Shown piece after piece: positions 12,149 to 26,289 of a DNA stretch of 64,000 nt. The notes under the pieces are model-generated. The model did not search any database and was not told the DNA's origin. It was given only the letters and a program-made list of their open reading frames with translations. Position 1 is the stretch's first letter. Each line of letters opens with the position of its first letter. The stretch is from Macropodus opercularis. Lineage: Eukaryota; Chordata; Actinopteri; Anabantiformes; Osphronemidae. Location of the stretch: contig CM061099.1 of NCBI GenBank assembly GCA_030770545.1, forward strand, positions 17,323,501-17,387,500. The letters are read 5' to 3'. The translations under genes and the position numbers were made by a program.

Positions 12149-13415
12149 GTTAATACATGAATAACTGGCTTCTGTGAAGTTCTGAGACAAAGACACCTAC
12201 ACCTTCATAAAAGCTCACAACATTCCTATAAAAAGGTCATGTTATTGTTATTAATGTAATTATATATGCAGATGCTTCAAAATGTCCTTTCTTGCCAGAG
12301 GAAGATCTTGGATGTTTATCATACAATGTGCAAACCTGTAAATCTGTACTAGTTTCTAAGGACTTCAAACAGAAATTACCTAGTACCTGCTGGTTGTCTG
12401 GTTTCTATATTATCATTACATTTAGACAAGTACACTGTTACATAAATAGCTAATCTTGGAGGCAGATCTGAATGATTTGAATGTAGATCAAAACCTGGAG
12501 GCAGAGCACTTGGATGGTGACTGGGAGAGCTGATGGTCTTTGGTCTGGAGGAGATTTTAAACCACAATTGTCATTTCTACTCACTAAAAGATAATGCAAG
12601 GGGTCGTTGGGACTTCTCTGGGAAGATTTTGGACTCATGCTTTGGTTTAACTTTGGATCTACTCTTGGAGCGTGACTTGTAAATATCTGAGCGAGAGTGG
12701 GACGTCCAAACAAAAGAGGGAATTTTGTGGAACGTGCTACAGTGATTTACAGGAAATACACGTGTACACATTTCAACTGATTATTATTACACTGATAGCT
12801 CCTGTTCTAATAGACTTGCAACATTAACTACACAAATTGTAATTATTATTTCATAGCCCTGCTTACATGCATGTTATACCCACATTGATACCATTGCAAA
12901 TGTACAGCACAGTTATCTGTACAGAACATGTTCAGTTTGTCCTGCTCAATTTAGATGATGTCCTTAAACTTTATCTGGCACATCTTCATGTTATTTTGCA
13001 TTACTGCATTTATTTACGGTACAGACCGTACTGTTTCCTTGCACTTCCCCATTGCAATTTCACTTTTTTATTCTGCACTTGGATATACATTGTAATAGAC
13101 CATTCACTTTCTTTATAGCTCTGTCCATTCTGTATTACATTCACTAACATTCCTTTTTGTTAGACAGGTATAAAATGCTGTTTATGTTTTTTGTGTGGTG
13201 AATTTTTACATCACAACGTATAAATGCAAACCTGTTCATTTTCTTTGGGATAAGTTTCACTATTATTATACCATTTAATTTTTTTATTCACTGAAATCAG
13301 ACTGAAATCTAATTAATATGAGCATGTTTTTCAAAAAAACTAATATAAAGTATAAAATTGTCTGCAAATCAAAAACAAATATGTACAATTACAGTTATAA
13401 GTAAAGTAAGTGTGC
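12149..13415. other. Intergenic between ift52 side and acot8; no gene recognised
   Basis: AT-rich. A minus-strand stretch 12771-12376 is open in overlapping frames and Ser/Lys/Pro-rich, but has no start context, splice pattern or family resemblance that I can name. Confidence 0.4.
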
Positions 13416-16098
13416 TTATAGTTTGCTTGATTTTACTCTCAAGACACCCTCCTGGGAACATGAGACAGCTAACACTCCATCTCTTCTCCACAGTCGGCCC
13501 TGAACCAGTCCTCTACAGCCCCCTGTAAAGCAACACAAACCATATTTGGCAAAGCTGGGTGTACAAAAGTGTCATTTGTGTCCAAACCTTTGACAAGGTT
13601 GCATTTGGGTCTGCACTTTGCTTGAGTGTAATAGGGTTGTTCTTGTTAAAAGGCCACAGCAATAGAAGATCAGAAAATGATAAATACTGACACATTCTGT
13701 ATAGCATCAGGTGAAAAAGGGTTAAAACATATTGGAAATACTTTGAAGTTTTTAAATGTAACTAAATGACAGAATAGGAAATGTGATTGTATGACTGTTC
13801 TTGGCCATAGAGGCGCTCCAGGGAACACATCTGGCTTAGTGAATTTCCTTTTGAATAAACAAGTCATTTAATAGATTCTCAGGTTCAGCTGAGTTTGACC
13901 AAATTTGGATGAAATATTTGCATTCAGCTAACGCAGGGGTTTAAAACACTGATTGAATTCTGAAGAGTGTTAATTCTGAAATCTGATTGCATTCTTCTTA
14001 GTTGGAATATCTGTTACAATGACAGTTCATAGAAACAAAATAACACTGTTACCTGCCCATGGGCTCTCACACTCATAAAGCATCCACTCATCACTGCGGA
14101 AAGTGGTATGGAACCACATGGCATGATCCAGGGAGGCTGAGAACTGGGCCCTATATTGGGGATAAGGCAGCAGCGCTGTGTCCAGGAAAGCATAGTCGGA
14201 TACATATGCTGCAACACAGCAGTGCAGTTTCATGTTGCCTTCACCTAGTTAAACACAAAACTAAAATGTGTTATGTACATTATATACTTTGCTTAACATT
14301 CCAACAATTTGAGGAATATTGGATTTGAATTGTGGGCTGGCATTTAGGGAGCCCATCAAAAGCAATATAGTGCAGTGTAGCTTTAAATGCCGTTATATTT
14401 GTATTTGTTATACAAGGGGCAAAAGACAAAGTAATCAAAAAACATTTACCAATATATCCACGTGCTCGTACCCAAAACAGCTTCTTTGGCTCTGCCGCAG
14501 AAAACCTGTAAAATAGCTTTGGTTGAACTGGCTTTATCTCTATAGGGATCTCATTAGCCAGCAGCTTGTTAAGGCCTTGTCTTGATTTCTCTGCCAGGTC
14601 TGGTTTGCTGTAAAATACAAGGAAATACAGGAGCCAATTAAGGACTGTCATTTGCAAATGAACATGAAATGAACGCTCCAATAATATTAAAATGTTGTTA
14701 ATAATTAATAAGTGTGTGTCGACACCAAAGTTGGAGCTGACATGATCTGTACAAAAAGTGCAAAAAGTCATTCATCAAATAAATGCTACCTGAGATAAAG
14801 ACGAATAAGCTCCTCCACAGTGAGAAGATCTTCAGGTTGGGGGACCACAGGCATGGTGAACTGGTGCTTAAGGGGACTTAGCTGCACCATTTGGAAAGAT
14901 GCCTGGCAGATCAGTATGGGCTGTCCATGCTGGATGGCCTTAACAGAGCGCACTGTGAAACTGCGGCCATTTCTTGTGCGGTCTACCTGATACAAGACTG
15001 GAACCTGGGGATCCCCTAAAAAGATATCCAAAAACTGATCTGTGATCTGAGGGGAATTAGTAGCCAAGACTAATCTAATGATCATTATATGTCATTAGAC
15101 ACACATCAACACACATCTTATGACCCTCCTATGTAAAATTTGGGCTCTGTTGATCTTACTTTAAATTATGTTACAACTTACCTGCTCGTACAAAGTAGCA
15201 GTGGAGAGAGTGGGCATAGAGATTGTCACTGACAGATTTGGCAGCAGCCACAAGAGCCTGACCAACTATTTGACCTCCAAACAATCGCTGAGTGTGAGGC
15301 ACCCAGTGGTGTGTCCCTCTAGGGAAACAACAGACAAATAATTCAATGAAACCACAATGTGTTAATATAGCTCTGATTAGTTTTGTAGTTATGGGTTTGC
15401 TAGAAACGACTGTATTCATACTAATATAATGATATACAGAGCTTCACTAATAAATAATATCTTTACATGCAATAAAGACAAGTAACTGTCGCCAATCTGG
15501 TTTCAAAGGTCTAATAAAACAGACAGTGTGCCAGTTATAAGATAAGCTTCAAAGGCGCCTTGTGCTTTTACTGGATCCATTAGTAACTAAAAACAACAAC
15601 AACAACAGCCAACATCTAGTGAAATCAGTAAGTTGCTGTAATACTTAATTTCTTAAGTTATTAACAGTTTCTAAAGCTTTTACTATACAGCAGATGGGCC
15701 GAAACGGTGAAATCTGTTTTTCCTCATGTTAAGCCTCCTATATGCTAACATAATTAATCAAAGTCTTCCCGTGAAATGCCTAACAGAAATACCTTTTACC
15801 TTGCCAAGTAAAAATTTAACATTTGAACACAGGAGCACTATCCCTCTTAAACATGTAATCACGACAACACATTAAGACCCATGTCTATAACACGGTATTT
15901 AATAAATCGTTACCTGTACAGGTCTACGTCGAGCGTCTCCAAGTTTAAAACACTGGTAACCAGGACGCTTTTGAGGTCCTGGTTAAATTGAACTTTAGGT
16001 CCCTCCGAGGATTTTACCTCATCTGAAATTAGTGATTTAACACCGACTGGAGAATCACGAACTGAACCACCAGCACCTTTCATTGCTGTCTCCACCAT
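13416..16098 (-). CDS. acot8: Peroxisomal acyl-CoA thioesterase 8, 6 exons
   Basis: Hydrolyses acyl-CoA to free acid and CoA in peroxisomes, supporting beta-oxidation and bile acid pathways (family knowledge). Exons on the minus strand: 15914-16098, 15182-15318, 14790-15015, 14450-14607, 14053-14244, 13416-13522; 1005 nt in frame, 334 residues against 319 in human. The double hot-dog fold of TesB-type enzymes is evident: RLFGGQIVGQALVAAAKSV near residue 70, then VLYQVDRTRNGRSFTVRSV, and VRARGYIGEGNMKLHCCVAA in the second half. The Asp-Ser/Thr-Gln triad is represented by Asp in DHAMWFH, Ser in ESPWAG and Gln in CSQEGV. The protein ends in SKL, a peroxisomal targeting signal. Start is ATG 16098 (AACATGG context); the frame opens upstream only with a non-ATG codon. 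The N-terminal 45 residues are less conserved. Nothing appears broken. Confidence 0.97.
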
Positions 16099-17932
16099 GT
16101 TTATTCGACAACTACTTCGTTGGTGTTTCAATTAGCAACATGACGTGACATTAGCGCCATCTGGACCGTTTCTCAAGAGGAGGAATGCAAAGTCCGGATT
16201 CCTGTATTTCACAGCACTGGCGTATGACACCACCACCGATGCATCAACTGAGCGATAGGAGCGTATTAAAATGAACCTCTGTTCGGATGCTTGTGTCACG
16301 TCTGTCTCACGTCAGGTGATCAATGACTCGTTATTTATTTTGAGTTTCCACTATCCTAAGAATGGTTTGATCAAATTGAGTCTTTTTACTCTTATTAGGC
16401 ACACTAATACGGCGCCTTTTATGAAACACTTCCTTCGTTTGGGAATATTTCTAATTAATAATGAGAGGGAGCGGTTTGTCTGTTTTTTTGGTTTTGTTTC
16501 TGAAATCGTGTAGCTCGATAAGGAAGATATAAAGTTTTCGTTGTTTTTTTAACGGGATGCATTTAAGTCCTGATCCACACTCCATGCTAGTTGGTGGTGG
16601 TAATGTACTATTATGTTGTTTGTCAACGACCCATAAACAAGATGAAGACAAACCACACCCATCTTGGACCGCAATGAAGTCTGCAGCCAAGTCCTGTTTA
16701 CACAGAATATGCAATTGAGTTGCGTCCTTGCTGTTTTATTAGCATATATATATACAGTTGTTGTTATTATTATTACTCTTATGCATGTTAGAGATAAGGA
16801 CGTTCTGCGTAGATTGTGGTGTTTTGGATTTATTGGTGTCCACGTTACCTGGTGACCCACTTCTGATGCATTTATGGTTGGTCACAGTCACAGCCTCTGT
16901 TTGAAGAATGAAGCTGCTACCTTTTAAATCAGAGGAGCAGAACACATCTGCCTCAGAGAAAAAGACAGTCAGTCAGATAGTATGTGTTTTTTTCCAGGTA
17001 TAATTAGGGTGTAGTATATTTGTCCTGATTGGTGACTTGTGTTATTATGTTGTCCAGTTCCTGCACCACCTTTGCTAAGAGCTGCTGTACCTGCCTTGGT
17101 GCCCCAGTACAGTGATGTTCCAGTTCCAGCTCCTGCTGCAGTGTCACCACAAGTTCCTAAATGGAATGTTGCCATCTCTCTTTCCAAGGACAAAGTGTAT
17201 ACCTTTGCTCCTAAAAGACTACTGTCACTATTAGAGGACCTTTTTGCTTTACCACTACCATCTTGTTCCAGCAACTCCCTACAGCAACAGCTGCAATTAG
17301 CTGGTAGCTCGCTCTTCTCGCAACCTAGCTTTTCTGTTACATGCCAAAATGAGGGATTTGAATTTAGGCTGCTAAACATGCTAAACCACAACTCGAGTTT
17401 TCTTAAGTGGTTTATTTGTAGAGCACAAATAATTTTGTGTGTTTAATATTTAAGGTAGCAGTTGATGAGGGCGCTGGGATGAAAAGGACAGACTTAAAGA
17501 CGTTTCTACAAAATAAGAGGAGTTAGTTCTATGACATAGATTCAACCAAAATGGAAAAATTGTCTTGTTCTCATCCATATATTTTTTAATTTCTACTTTC
17601 ATGCAATATTTCAACCATTGAAATTTTAAAGTTAAGCTTTAATATTGATGGATCATATATTTACTGACATCATGGAAGGTACATTTATTCAATTCAGTTA
17701 AGGATGCCAATCAACAATGTCATTGTAATAGATAGACTATTATTACATTTTTTCCACTAGATGGCCTAGCAGAGCCAATAATGCCTCAAAAAGCAATAAA
17801 AAGCCTCAATGCTTCTTGAGACTTCACCTGGCTATCAGTAGATTCTCTTTGGTCCTACAATAGTATTAAGAAACATGAAAAGAAGTGACTGAAAAAAGAC
17901 TTTAAAACTCCTCATAAATAATTTGGGAACAA
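16099..17932. other. Intergenic; one unexplained open frame at 17039-17446
   Basis: 16099-16260 is the acot8 upstream region with a CRE-like TGACGTGAC at about 16141. The plus frame 17039-17446 (135 codons) encodes a Pro/Ala/Val-rich then Gln/Ser/Leu-rich product of no family I recognise. It lacks a supported start or splice signals, and the reverse strand is open too, so I do not call it a gene. Confidence 0.4.
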
Positions 17933-17944
17933 AAAACAGGTAGA

Positions 17945-18300
17945 TAGGGCAGCACGGTGGTGTGGTGGTTAGCACTGTCACCTCACAGCGAGAAGGTCCC
18001 GGGTTTGTTTCCCGACGACTGGCAACCGGTTGCCTTTCTGTGTGGAATTTGCATGTTCTCCTTGTGTCTGCGTGGGTTGTCTCTGGCTTCCTCCCACAGT
18101 CCAAAGACATGCAGTTAAGGTAATTGGAAAGTCTAAATTGGTGTGAGTGAGCACAAGAACTGGTTGTGCATCTATATGTGTGGCCCTACAACGGACTGGC
18201 AACCTGTCTAGGGTGTACCCTGCCTCTTGCCCACAGACAGCTGGGATAGGCTGTAGCACACACGACCCACGGGGAAAAAGTGGTAGAAGATGAATGAATG
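17945..18300 (+). mobile_element. SINE-like retroposon with 12-bp target duplication
   Basis: Begins GGGCAGCACGGTGGTGTGG, has polymerase III A- and B-box-like words (GTGGTTAGCACTG; GGGTTTGTTTCCCG), the fish repeat core ending CAAAGACATGCAG, and a (GAAT)n tail. Flanked by AAAACAGGTAGA at 17933-17944 and 18301-18312, the mark of LINE-driven insertion. Confidence 0.9.
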
Positions 18301-18467
18301 AAAACAGGTAGACTTGAATTGTTAACTCTCTCCGGTATAACTCAAAATGTTTTCATTAAGATATGAGACTTACATAACTTGAAGAAATAAAAAAAGCATT
18401 GGCAGCTTTACAAGGAAAATCTTGACAAGAGTGGCATACGATGAGCATATGATATTACGATATTCCT

Positions 18468-19310
<843 letters not shown>

Positions 19311-21615
19311 TTGGGGAAACTGAGAGAGTGCAGGTGAATTTGATAATGATGATGAGTAAATCTAATGCATATGGCGGAAGTGGAACTCCTCTTCCACTTT
19401 CTTCAAAAGTTTTGCGAGGTAGTCATCAGCTAATATCATAGATCAGCTAATAGAAACAACAGAGTAACAACAGGATGGCCTAGTATCACAGGGACAACAG
19501 AAGAAACTAGAATCGCTGTGAGACAACACGTCTTGACATATGTTTCTCAAAAGCATTGTTCAATATTTTGTATGACTTAAAAAACAAAAAGGGTACAAAT
19601 GTAGGAGAGTAATGAAGACAACATGAATTACAGGTAACATTTTTGCCAGTTTGTCCCCAGGCTAGGAAAGCTGGTGCCTTATCAGAAAGCAAAAACCAGC
19701 AGAGCTGCATTCCACACTAACCTTTTCCTTGAACACACTGTGGAAACAAGGTGTGAGTGATGTTGTGTAATTTGGGACAAAACATGGAGGTCTGCCAGTC
19801 ATTATTGCCTCAAAACGCATTCCTAAGGCAACATTTTGTGTTAAAAAAAGAGAGAAATTGGTACTGAGGTCACCATTTTCCCATATCCATTGTTTAATTC
19901 TGTTCCTGATGACAACAGCGGTGCACAGAGTTACACAAAGGGCTATTTTAGTAACACTACTGCTAATACTAGCAGTTAAAATTACTAATACTAATTTTAC
20001 AAAAGTGCACCAAAAACTGCATCTGTAATAAATATACTTTATTATCTCATTAGCAGTACATTAACTATAAATGGGAATTTTTCCAAACTTTACTCTCGAA
20101 AATACAATACAACTAATAATAAATGCTGGATTTTTTTTAAAATAAAGAAAATGTGTGGGTAATCCTACTACAGTAGTTGAATGAACCTGGTATAGAAACT
20201 CCCTCTATTATATTTAATCCAGAAGTAAGTCAGCAAGCATACTGAGGAGGATTTAAAGCATTTCTTGATTTTGGAGTTGTAGGGAGTGCTTGGTCATATC
20301 GCAATTACAATAGTACAATAATAGTAATAGTACATAATAGTACCATAGCTTTACCATAACACAAGTTACAATTAAAATGCTTTCAGGAGACTGCTTGACA
20401 GGACACTATTTCCTTCAACATCCCATTTGCTCACCTTTGCCCTGAGTTTTTCATTAATTTACCGTTCTGTCTGGATTATCTGAGGATGTGCTGTTGAATA
20501 GTAAATGCTAACCAGAAAACATTCAGAGCACCTGGACATTTGGAAATTTAGTGGTGTGTGTGCTTTTCAACTACAACTGTTGCTTTAAATCTAACTATAA
20601 AAGAACACAGTCCTCTGCTGGTGGTGTGATCTCACAACACAAGCTAACTTCCTTGTTATGCAGCACGTCAGCTGCCAAGTCAACTATTTAAAGCAACACC
20701 TGCAAAGTCAACAAACTGAACTGCTGGTATTTGACAACCTAAAATAAAAAGGCAGCATGACCTTTTTTTAATGCTTAAAGATGTCTACTACTATAGTTTG
20801 CTTTAGTCAACCACATTTTGGAAGGAAACAGATAAAGAGTATATCAGAAACCTTGTGATTTACAGTGCTAGGGGTCAGCACAATAGCAACAACGCATACA
20901 CAAGCTGACCTTGTTTGGTTTACAATTTATTGACCTATTGAGATTAATAACGTTTTAATATACAGATACATTTTTACACAGGTCTAATCAACAATGTAGT
21001 ACAAATCTTAATGTTCACTTTAAAGAAAACACTAAAGTAAATAAGAAAAGGAAATTAGAAAAACAGAAAGATTTGATATAGTCTACAAAAATACAAATTG
21101 ATACCATATATACTATGTGGAGAATAAGATTACAACATAAAGACTGGCTTATATCTAAAAGATATGGAAAAAGCTTAGTTAAAATAGACCGGTACGTGTT
21201 GTTGATCAAGTTCTCAGGAAAGTGGAGGTGGAGGGGAGGAGGAGAGATGGAGGTGGGGCCAGTTTCAGGTGGAATTCCCCTGAACTCACCTAAACCTGAC
21301 ATGTAGTCAAATGTAGAGTCATTTGCCTGAGAGACAAAGGTTACACAGAGAACAGGTAGGGGAGAGCATCAGAACTTGGAGCCCGGGAATCACATAAACT
21401 GGATTTTCTTGGATTTTCTTGTGATTTGTTCTCAGGTAAAAATCAGTCACTATTTGATTTAAATGTTTGATGATTATGTGAAGTAAAAATACAAACTTTG
21501 TTTATGTTACAAACCTGAACAACAAAAAAGGTTTTTTTTTTTTAATTGAAACACAAAAAAGAATTGCAGTTTCTATTGAGATGTGTAAACAACTGTGTAC
21601 TTCTGTGTTTCTCAG
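19311..21615. other. Upstream region of elf3; no feature resolved
   Basis: AT-rich. elf3 should have at least one 5' non-coding exon and a promoter here, because the ATG exon is preceded by an acceptor (TTTCTCAG at 21615), but I cannot place it. A purine-rich block lies at about 21220-21260. Confidence 0.3.
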
Positions 21616-21622
21616 TGTCTTC

Positions 21623-24527
21623 ATGTCATCACCGTGCCTCAGCAGTGTACTCACTAATGCCAATCTCACCATGTATCAGACTGGTGTCACTGATGTCTTG
21701 ATACAGCAACCTTATACAGTTGCCAGCATCAGCTCACTGCCGAACAGTAATCCAAGCTACACTTCCAACATGAGTTGTAAGGATACACATTTTCATCAGT
21801 GCTGTAAGACTTTGTTGTATGCATGTGATCACTAGAACTCACGGGCAATTTCAGCGTAGCCTGTAATAAACATATTATTTTTATTTTCAGCTAGCAGAAC
21901 CATTAGCTTAATGAACTTTGCTTTGTCGTTATTTAAACATGGGTACCTCAATCATTTACCAGGTTACTAATGTTTAACTCAGCATAACCATAAAATACTG
22001 CCGCTACTTTACATATCTTTACATAACATTTTTGTTTTGTTTGTCTTGCGCTAAAAATTCAGACAAAAGATGACAAAGACTAATTTTAGCCAATATCACT
22101 GTTTGTGATCAATAACAGTGAAACCGTTGTTTTCAGCAGGTCAGTGGTATCGTCAGATCAGCCCTCACTGCTGGACAAAAGACAATGTTTTGGAGTGGAT
22201 CAGTGACTATGTAGAGAGTACCAAGTTTGATGCAAACACATTAAGTCTTGCCTATTGCACCATGGATGGTCCCACTGTCTGCCAGATGAACCAGGACCAG
22301 ATCATTGGTGTCTTTGGCCAGCAGCTTGGCCAACACCTCTACCACAGTCTCCAGGATTTCAAAACTAAATCAGGTACAACTGCTACCTATTTCACAGCAT
22401 CTTTAGGACTTTTTTTGATGGTTAAAATACTTCCACACGCATTACATTCTCACAATATCTAGCTATGTGTCTAATAATCTATTTATATATATCAAGAGAG
22501 ATATATTTCAGGTAATATGTTTTGACTGAAATATCTTACATTTTACTGTTTTATTTACTGTTAAAACATTTTCTCTCAGAGTTACATAGCTTATCTGGAC
22601 CAGAACTGAATGAGACCTGCCAGCTGTTAGACAACTTTTTGGACAACCTAAAATTTCCACTGCTCAGCACCATCAGAATTGGCCAAGGTACATATTATAC
22701 AGAGACATGACATACTAACACAAAATGGAAACTGTGAAAATGATATGGCTACTAAGGCTACTTACTACCAACAGCTGAAGAAGCTCCAACCAGTGATTAT
22801 GAAATAAAGTGTCTCACCATGGGGGCCACAACACCACTAAGAGACACTGAATACCTTTCAGACAGCGAATACAGCTCTTCCTCAAACAGTCAGTATTTCA
22901 TCCTTATGTGTTGTTCTTAGTACTATTGTCAAACTTACATGTCCAGGCTTTTTGATTCTTGAAAATCTGATTATCTAAGACACTCATCTGAATGAAATTG
23001 TGTACAGGTGGCATGTTTGGCTTGCCAAGCATTGGCTCACCAGAGTCTGGCAGTGGTGAATCAGAACCAGAAATCTCATTCCCTCTTATTTCAAGTAAGT
23101 AAGCAGTAAGAGATAATTCACTAAATTCCTCAATTTCATACATTTTTTTTCTTTTCATTAAACAATTAACTCTTGTGGCAGAGGCACATGGAAAATTCGA
23201 CAAAGAAGAGTCTCAACAGAAACGGAAACGGGGGAGACCTCCAAAGCTCACCAGAGAGCACAACAACAACATTTATGTTCATCCAAAAAAAAACAAACAT
23301 GGTGAGGTTTCAAGAATTATCATACTGTATGGGTTGGTACTCATGTAAAACAAGGTTAAAAGATATCTGTATCTGAGCTGTTTTCTGCTTTGCATCCATT
23401 TTGCATCTTTATCAGGCTGCAGATGCACATTATTTTGACTCTTATGAGGGTGATTATTATACAGTACTATTCAAAAGTTTTAGGCAGGTGTGAATAAATG
23501 CTGTAAACAAAGAATGCTTTAAAACATTCAACATACAACAACAGACATTTATTTTCACACATGGACATAATGCAGTGAATGAACATTATCTAAATCAAAT
23601 CAATATTTGTTGTGACCACCCTTTGCCTTCAAAACAGCAGCAATTCTTCTAGGTACACTTGCACAGTTTTTAAAGGAATTCGGCTAGTAGGTTGGTCTAA
23701 AAATCTTGGAGAACTAACCACGGATCTTCTGTGGATGTAGGGTTTGTCACATCCTTCTGCCTTTTCATGTAATCCCAGACACACTCATGTTGAGATTAGG
23801 GCTCTGTGGGGGCCATGCCATCACTTCCAGTAATTACGTAGTAACACCAAATAATAATTTGAGTTAGATTTTTCTTTTGTTCGCTCACTTTGCATTTTGT
23901 AAATTGACTAAACTAAACAATCATTATTTATATTTCAGATTTTCTCTTCTGATCTCGTTTACAGCATTACGTTCACACCTGTCTAAAATGTTTGCACAGT
24001 ACTGTACATAAAGTCATGAAAGAAACACTTAGCTCACTGTACTCTGCTGTTTGTTGGTAGCACCTCGTGGCACTCACCTATGGGAATTCATCAGGGACAT
24101 TCTGATTCACCCAGAAATAAACCAGGGCTTGATGAAGTGGGAGGACCGACGCGAGGGTGTTTTTAAGTTCCTGAAATCTGAAGCTGTGGCTCAGATGTGG
24201 GGCCAGAAGAAGAAAAACAGCAGCATGACATATGAAAAACTTAGTCGTGCAATGAGGTGATTTTATGTTGCTGTTAATGTTTGAAACTGTAAATTTCAAA
24301 ATTACTTTTGCACCTATTGAGATTTTCAGACATTTTATTCAGTGATGTGCTGCAGGCAATGATGGCAGTTACACACTTTGCATATTTGCATCTGGACTAA
24401 CTGACCCTCCTCTACCCTCAGGTATTACTATAAAAGGGAGATCCTGGAACGAGTTGATGGCCGGAGGCTTGTATACAAATTTGGGAAGAACTCTAGTGGC
24501 TGGAAAATTGAGGAGATGACCATGTGA
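21623..24527 (+). CDS. elf3: ETS transcription factor ELF3 (ESE-1), 8 coding exons
   Basis: Epithelium-specific ETS activator acting in the nucleus (family knowledge). Exons: 21623-21776, 22137-22373, 22580-22687, 22775-22888, 23008-23094, 23182-23301, 24061-24256, 24422-24527; 1122 nt in frame, 373 residues against 371 in human ELF3. Domain order: Pointed domain about 53-130 (WTKDNVLEWISDYVESTKFD); Ser/Glu-rich acidic region about 165-230; AT-hook KRKRGRPPK about 249-257; ETS domain about 275-357 (LWEFIRDILIHP, MTYEKLSRAMRYYYKREIL, RLVYKFGKNSSGW). The AT-hook plus Pointed plus ETS set separates ELF3 from EHF and ELF5. Start is the first ATG after the acceptor. The intron before the ETS exons holds a small Tc1-type element at 23462-24004. 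Stop TGA 24525-24527, then a 3' UTR to about 25275. Confidence 0.96.
23462..24004. mobile_element. Non-autonomous Tc1-type element in elf3 intron
   Basis: Terminal inverted repeats about 30 bp: left starts CAGTACTATTCAAAAGTTTT, right is the complement of CAGTACTGTGCAAACATTTT. Flanked by TA at 23460-23461 and 24005-24006. At 543 bp it is too short for a transposase and has no long frame. Confidence 0.88.
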
Positions 24528-25275
24528 GGCACGAGTCACAAAGTGGGTAACCACTAAGTAGAACTAGTTTATAAATTTGTTTGGCCTGTCTGAAAAAAAT
24601 GACGCAGCCTCAGATGTTCAAGACACTAACTTCCTTTTTTAAGAGGAAGGTGACACATAAAACGTAAGCCAGCGTTTTTGGCTCAAGTAGGTTTTATGAA
24701 CCAATATTATTGTTGTTTATTGTTTCTCAGCGGTCAGCTACAGAAATTAAAAAAGCTTGTGACTTTCTGTAAATGCCTAGAGAGTAAAAAAACCCAGACA
24801 GTTGTACAGAATTAATTCTAGTGTTTGTATTTCACACTGAAAGCATCTGTAGTGTTTATTTTTTCCTTTTGGTTTATGGGCATTAATGAGTCTTCAATAA
24901 TTATCTTTTTTTACTTTCATATTACAGTTAGTCAAAAAGGGTGAAGCTATCACTATCAGGTTTACAGAGAAATGTATAATCTGTTGTAGATCTTTTTGTG
25001 ATTTAAAACCATTTAAATAACAAAGGGAGCAGAAAAATATTGTTACTTCATATTAATACAGTAAAGATGTGCACTGCGTGTCTGTTAGTATCACTTATTA
25101 TAAAGTGTGTTTATACAATATTTGATGAAAAAGCTGTTGATGAGTGATTGAATGATGTCATATGAATTCAAGCTGTTGCTGATTGTTTCAGAGTGACTAA
25201 GCCAGTAAGCTGTCATCCACTTGTATATTGTGTAGTTTTTAATAAATGTCATTGTTTTTATCAAAATAAATCTTG
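24528..25275 (+). other. elf3 3' UTR with two polyadenylation signals
   Basis: No further coding exon. AATAAA occurs at 25241-25246 and 25265-25270, just before repeat sequence begins, and suits the end of the elf3 transcript. Confidence 0.6.
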
Positions 25276-25304
25276 AAGCATAAAATTAATCTGTGCTTTG
25301 TGAA

Positions 25305-25560
25305 GGACTAGTGACCTGTTCAGGGTGTACCAAATGACTGCTGGTATAGCCCTGGTACATGCCCAAGACCCTTACGGTCAGTTCAAGAAGAGTGAGTGAG
25401 TGAGTGAGTAAACGGTCTGCACTTGTATAGCGCTTTTCTACCTATTGATCCCCAAAGCGCTTTGACACTGCATCTCTTTCACCCATTCACACACAGACAC
25501 ACACACACATTGGCTGCCGTTGTTGTGACCTGCAGGCTTTTAGCATCCAGCATCCCAGTG
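25305..25560. repeat. Two abutting SINE fragments
   Basis: 25305-25400 resembles the 3' part of the SINE at 17945-18300 (CCTGTTCAGGGTGTACC, then a GTGA run). 25413-25560 is the end of a second fish SINE (TATAGCGCTTTTCTACC), also present at 47.5 and 55.1 kb. Confidence 0.65.
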
Positions 25561-25639
25561 AACGAAGTGCCAATGGGGATCTTCTACAGGACACAGAATA
25601 GATCGTTATAGACCAGAGATAACGCAAAAGATTTGCGAC

Positions 25640-26222
25640 TGTAGGAACCTAAATAGTTAAGTAGTAGTTAAAATAGTAGTCGAAAGCTTAGATAGTAGGA
25701 TGCATGCAGAAAACAGAACAAGCCGATTGCATTAAAGCATAGTTTGAAACACACACATCAGTTTTAGAGAATAGTACAGACCCCAGATTCACCCAGACAC
25801 GGGTCATTAAACAGCATGTGAAGAAGGGGGTCTAAGCAGAAAATAAGATAAGTAGGGAGTGAAACATGTGAATGTCTGTAGAAGGAATGTGCTTGGATCC
25901 ATAGGTTATGGGACCACAAAGCAACGGAGAAGATAAGACACCAATAAACCACCATGGACACGAACACCAGACCACGGCATCAGGATCCAGTTACACCACA
26001 GAAAGATGCTCTGTCCAGCATAAAAGTGTGGGTCGAGGGACAGACAGTGTCAGTCAGACTTCGTGCCCTGACTATATGCTGTATAGTATAGGGACAGACT
26101 GACCCAGGCCTGTACATTATTATTCTTCAAGTTTGAAATAAAAGCAAGACTGATTTTTATCAGACGTTTCTCCTCATCATTCAACGAACGCGCAGAGCTG
26201 GGATTGGGAGAGCAGCTCAACA
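25640..26222 (+). mobile_element. Solo LTR of a retrovirus-like element
   Basis: 583 bp from TGTAGGAACC to CAGCTCAACA, flanked by CGAC at 25636-25639 and 26223-26226 (4-bp duplication, typical of gamma/epsilon-like retroviruses). Inside are a TATA-like CATAAAAG near 26020 and AATAAAAG near 26140. No internal viral genes adjoin it. Confidence 0.65.
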
Positions 26223-26289
26223 CGACGTAATGCAAAAGCAGCCCAAAACAAAAATAAGCTCTGTGGTGTGGGGCTATATAGACCTATGG

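Noticed and set aside
12376..12771. Ser/Lys-rich minus-strand frames
   Set aside because: Overlapping frames are open together, and no conserved motif or flanking splice sites could be joined to a gene.
16099..16131. Longer N-terminus for acot8
   Set aside because: The frame opens upstream with TTG, not ATG; the ATG at 16098 has a good context.
17039..17446. 135-codon Pro/Ala-rich frame
   Set aside because: No family resemblance, no splice or start support, and the opposite strand is equally open.
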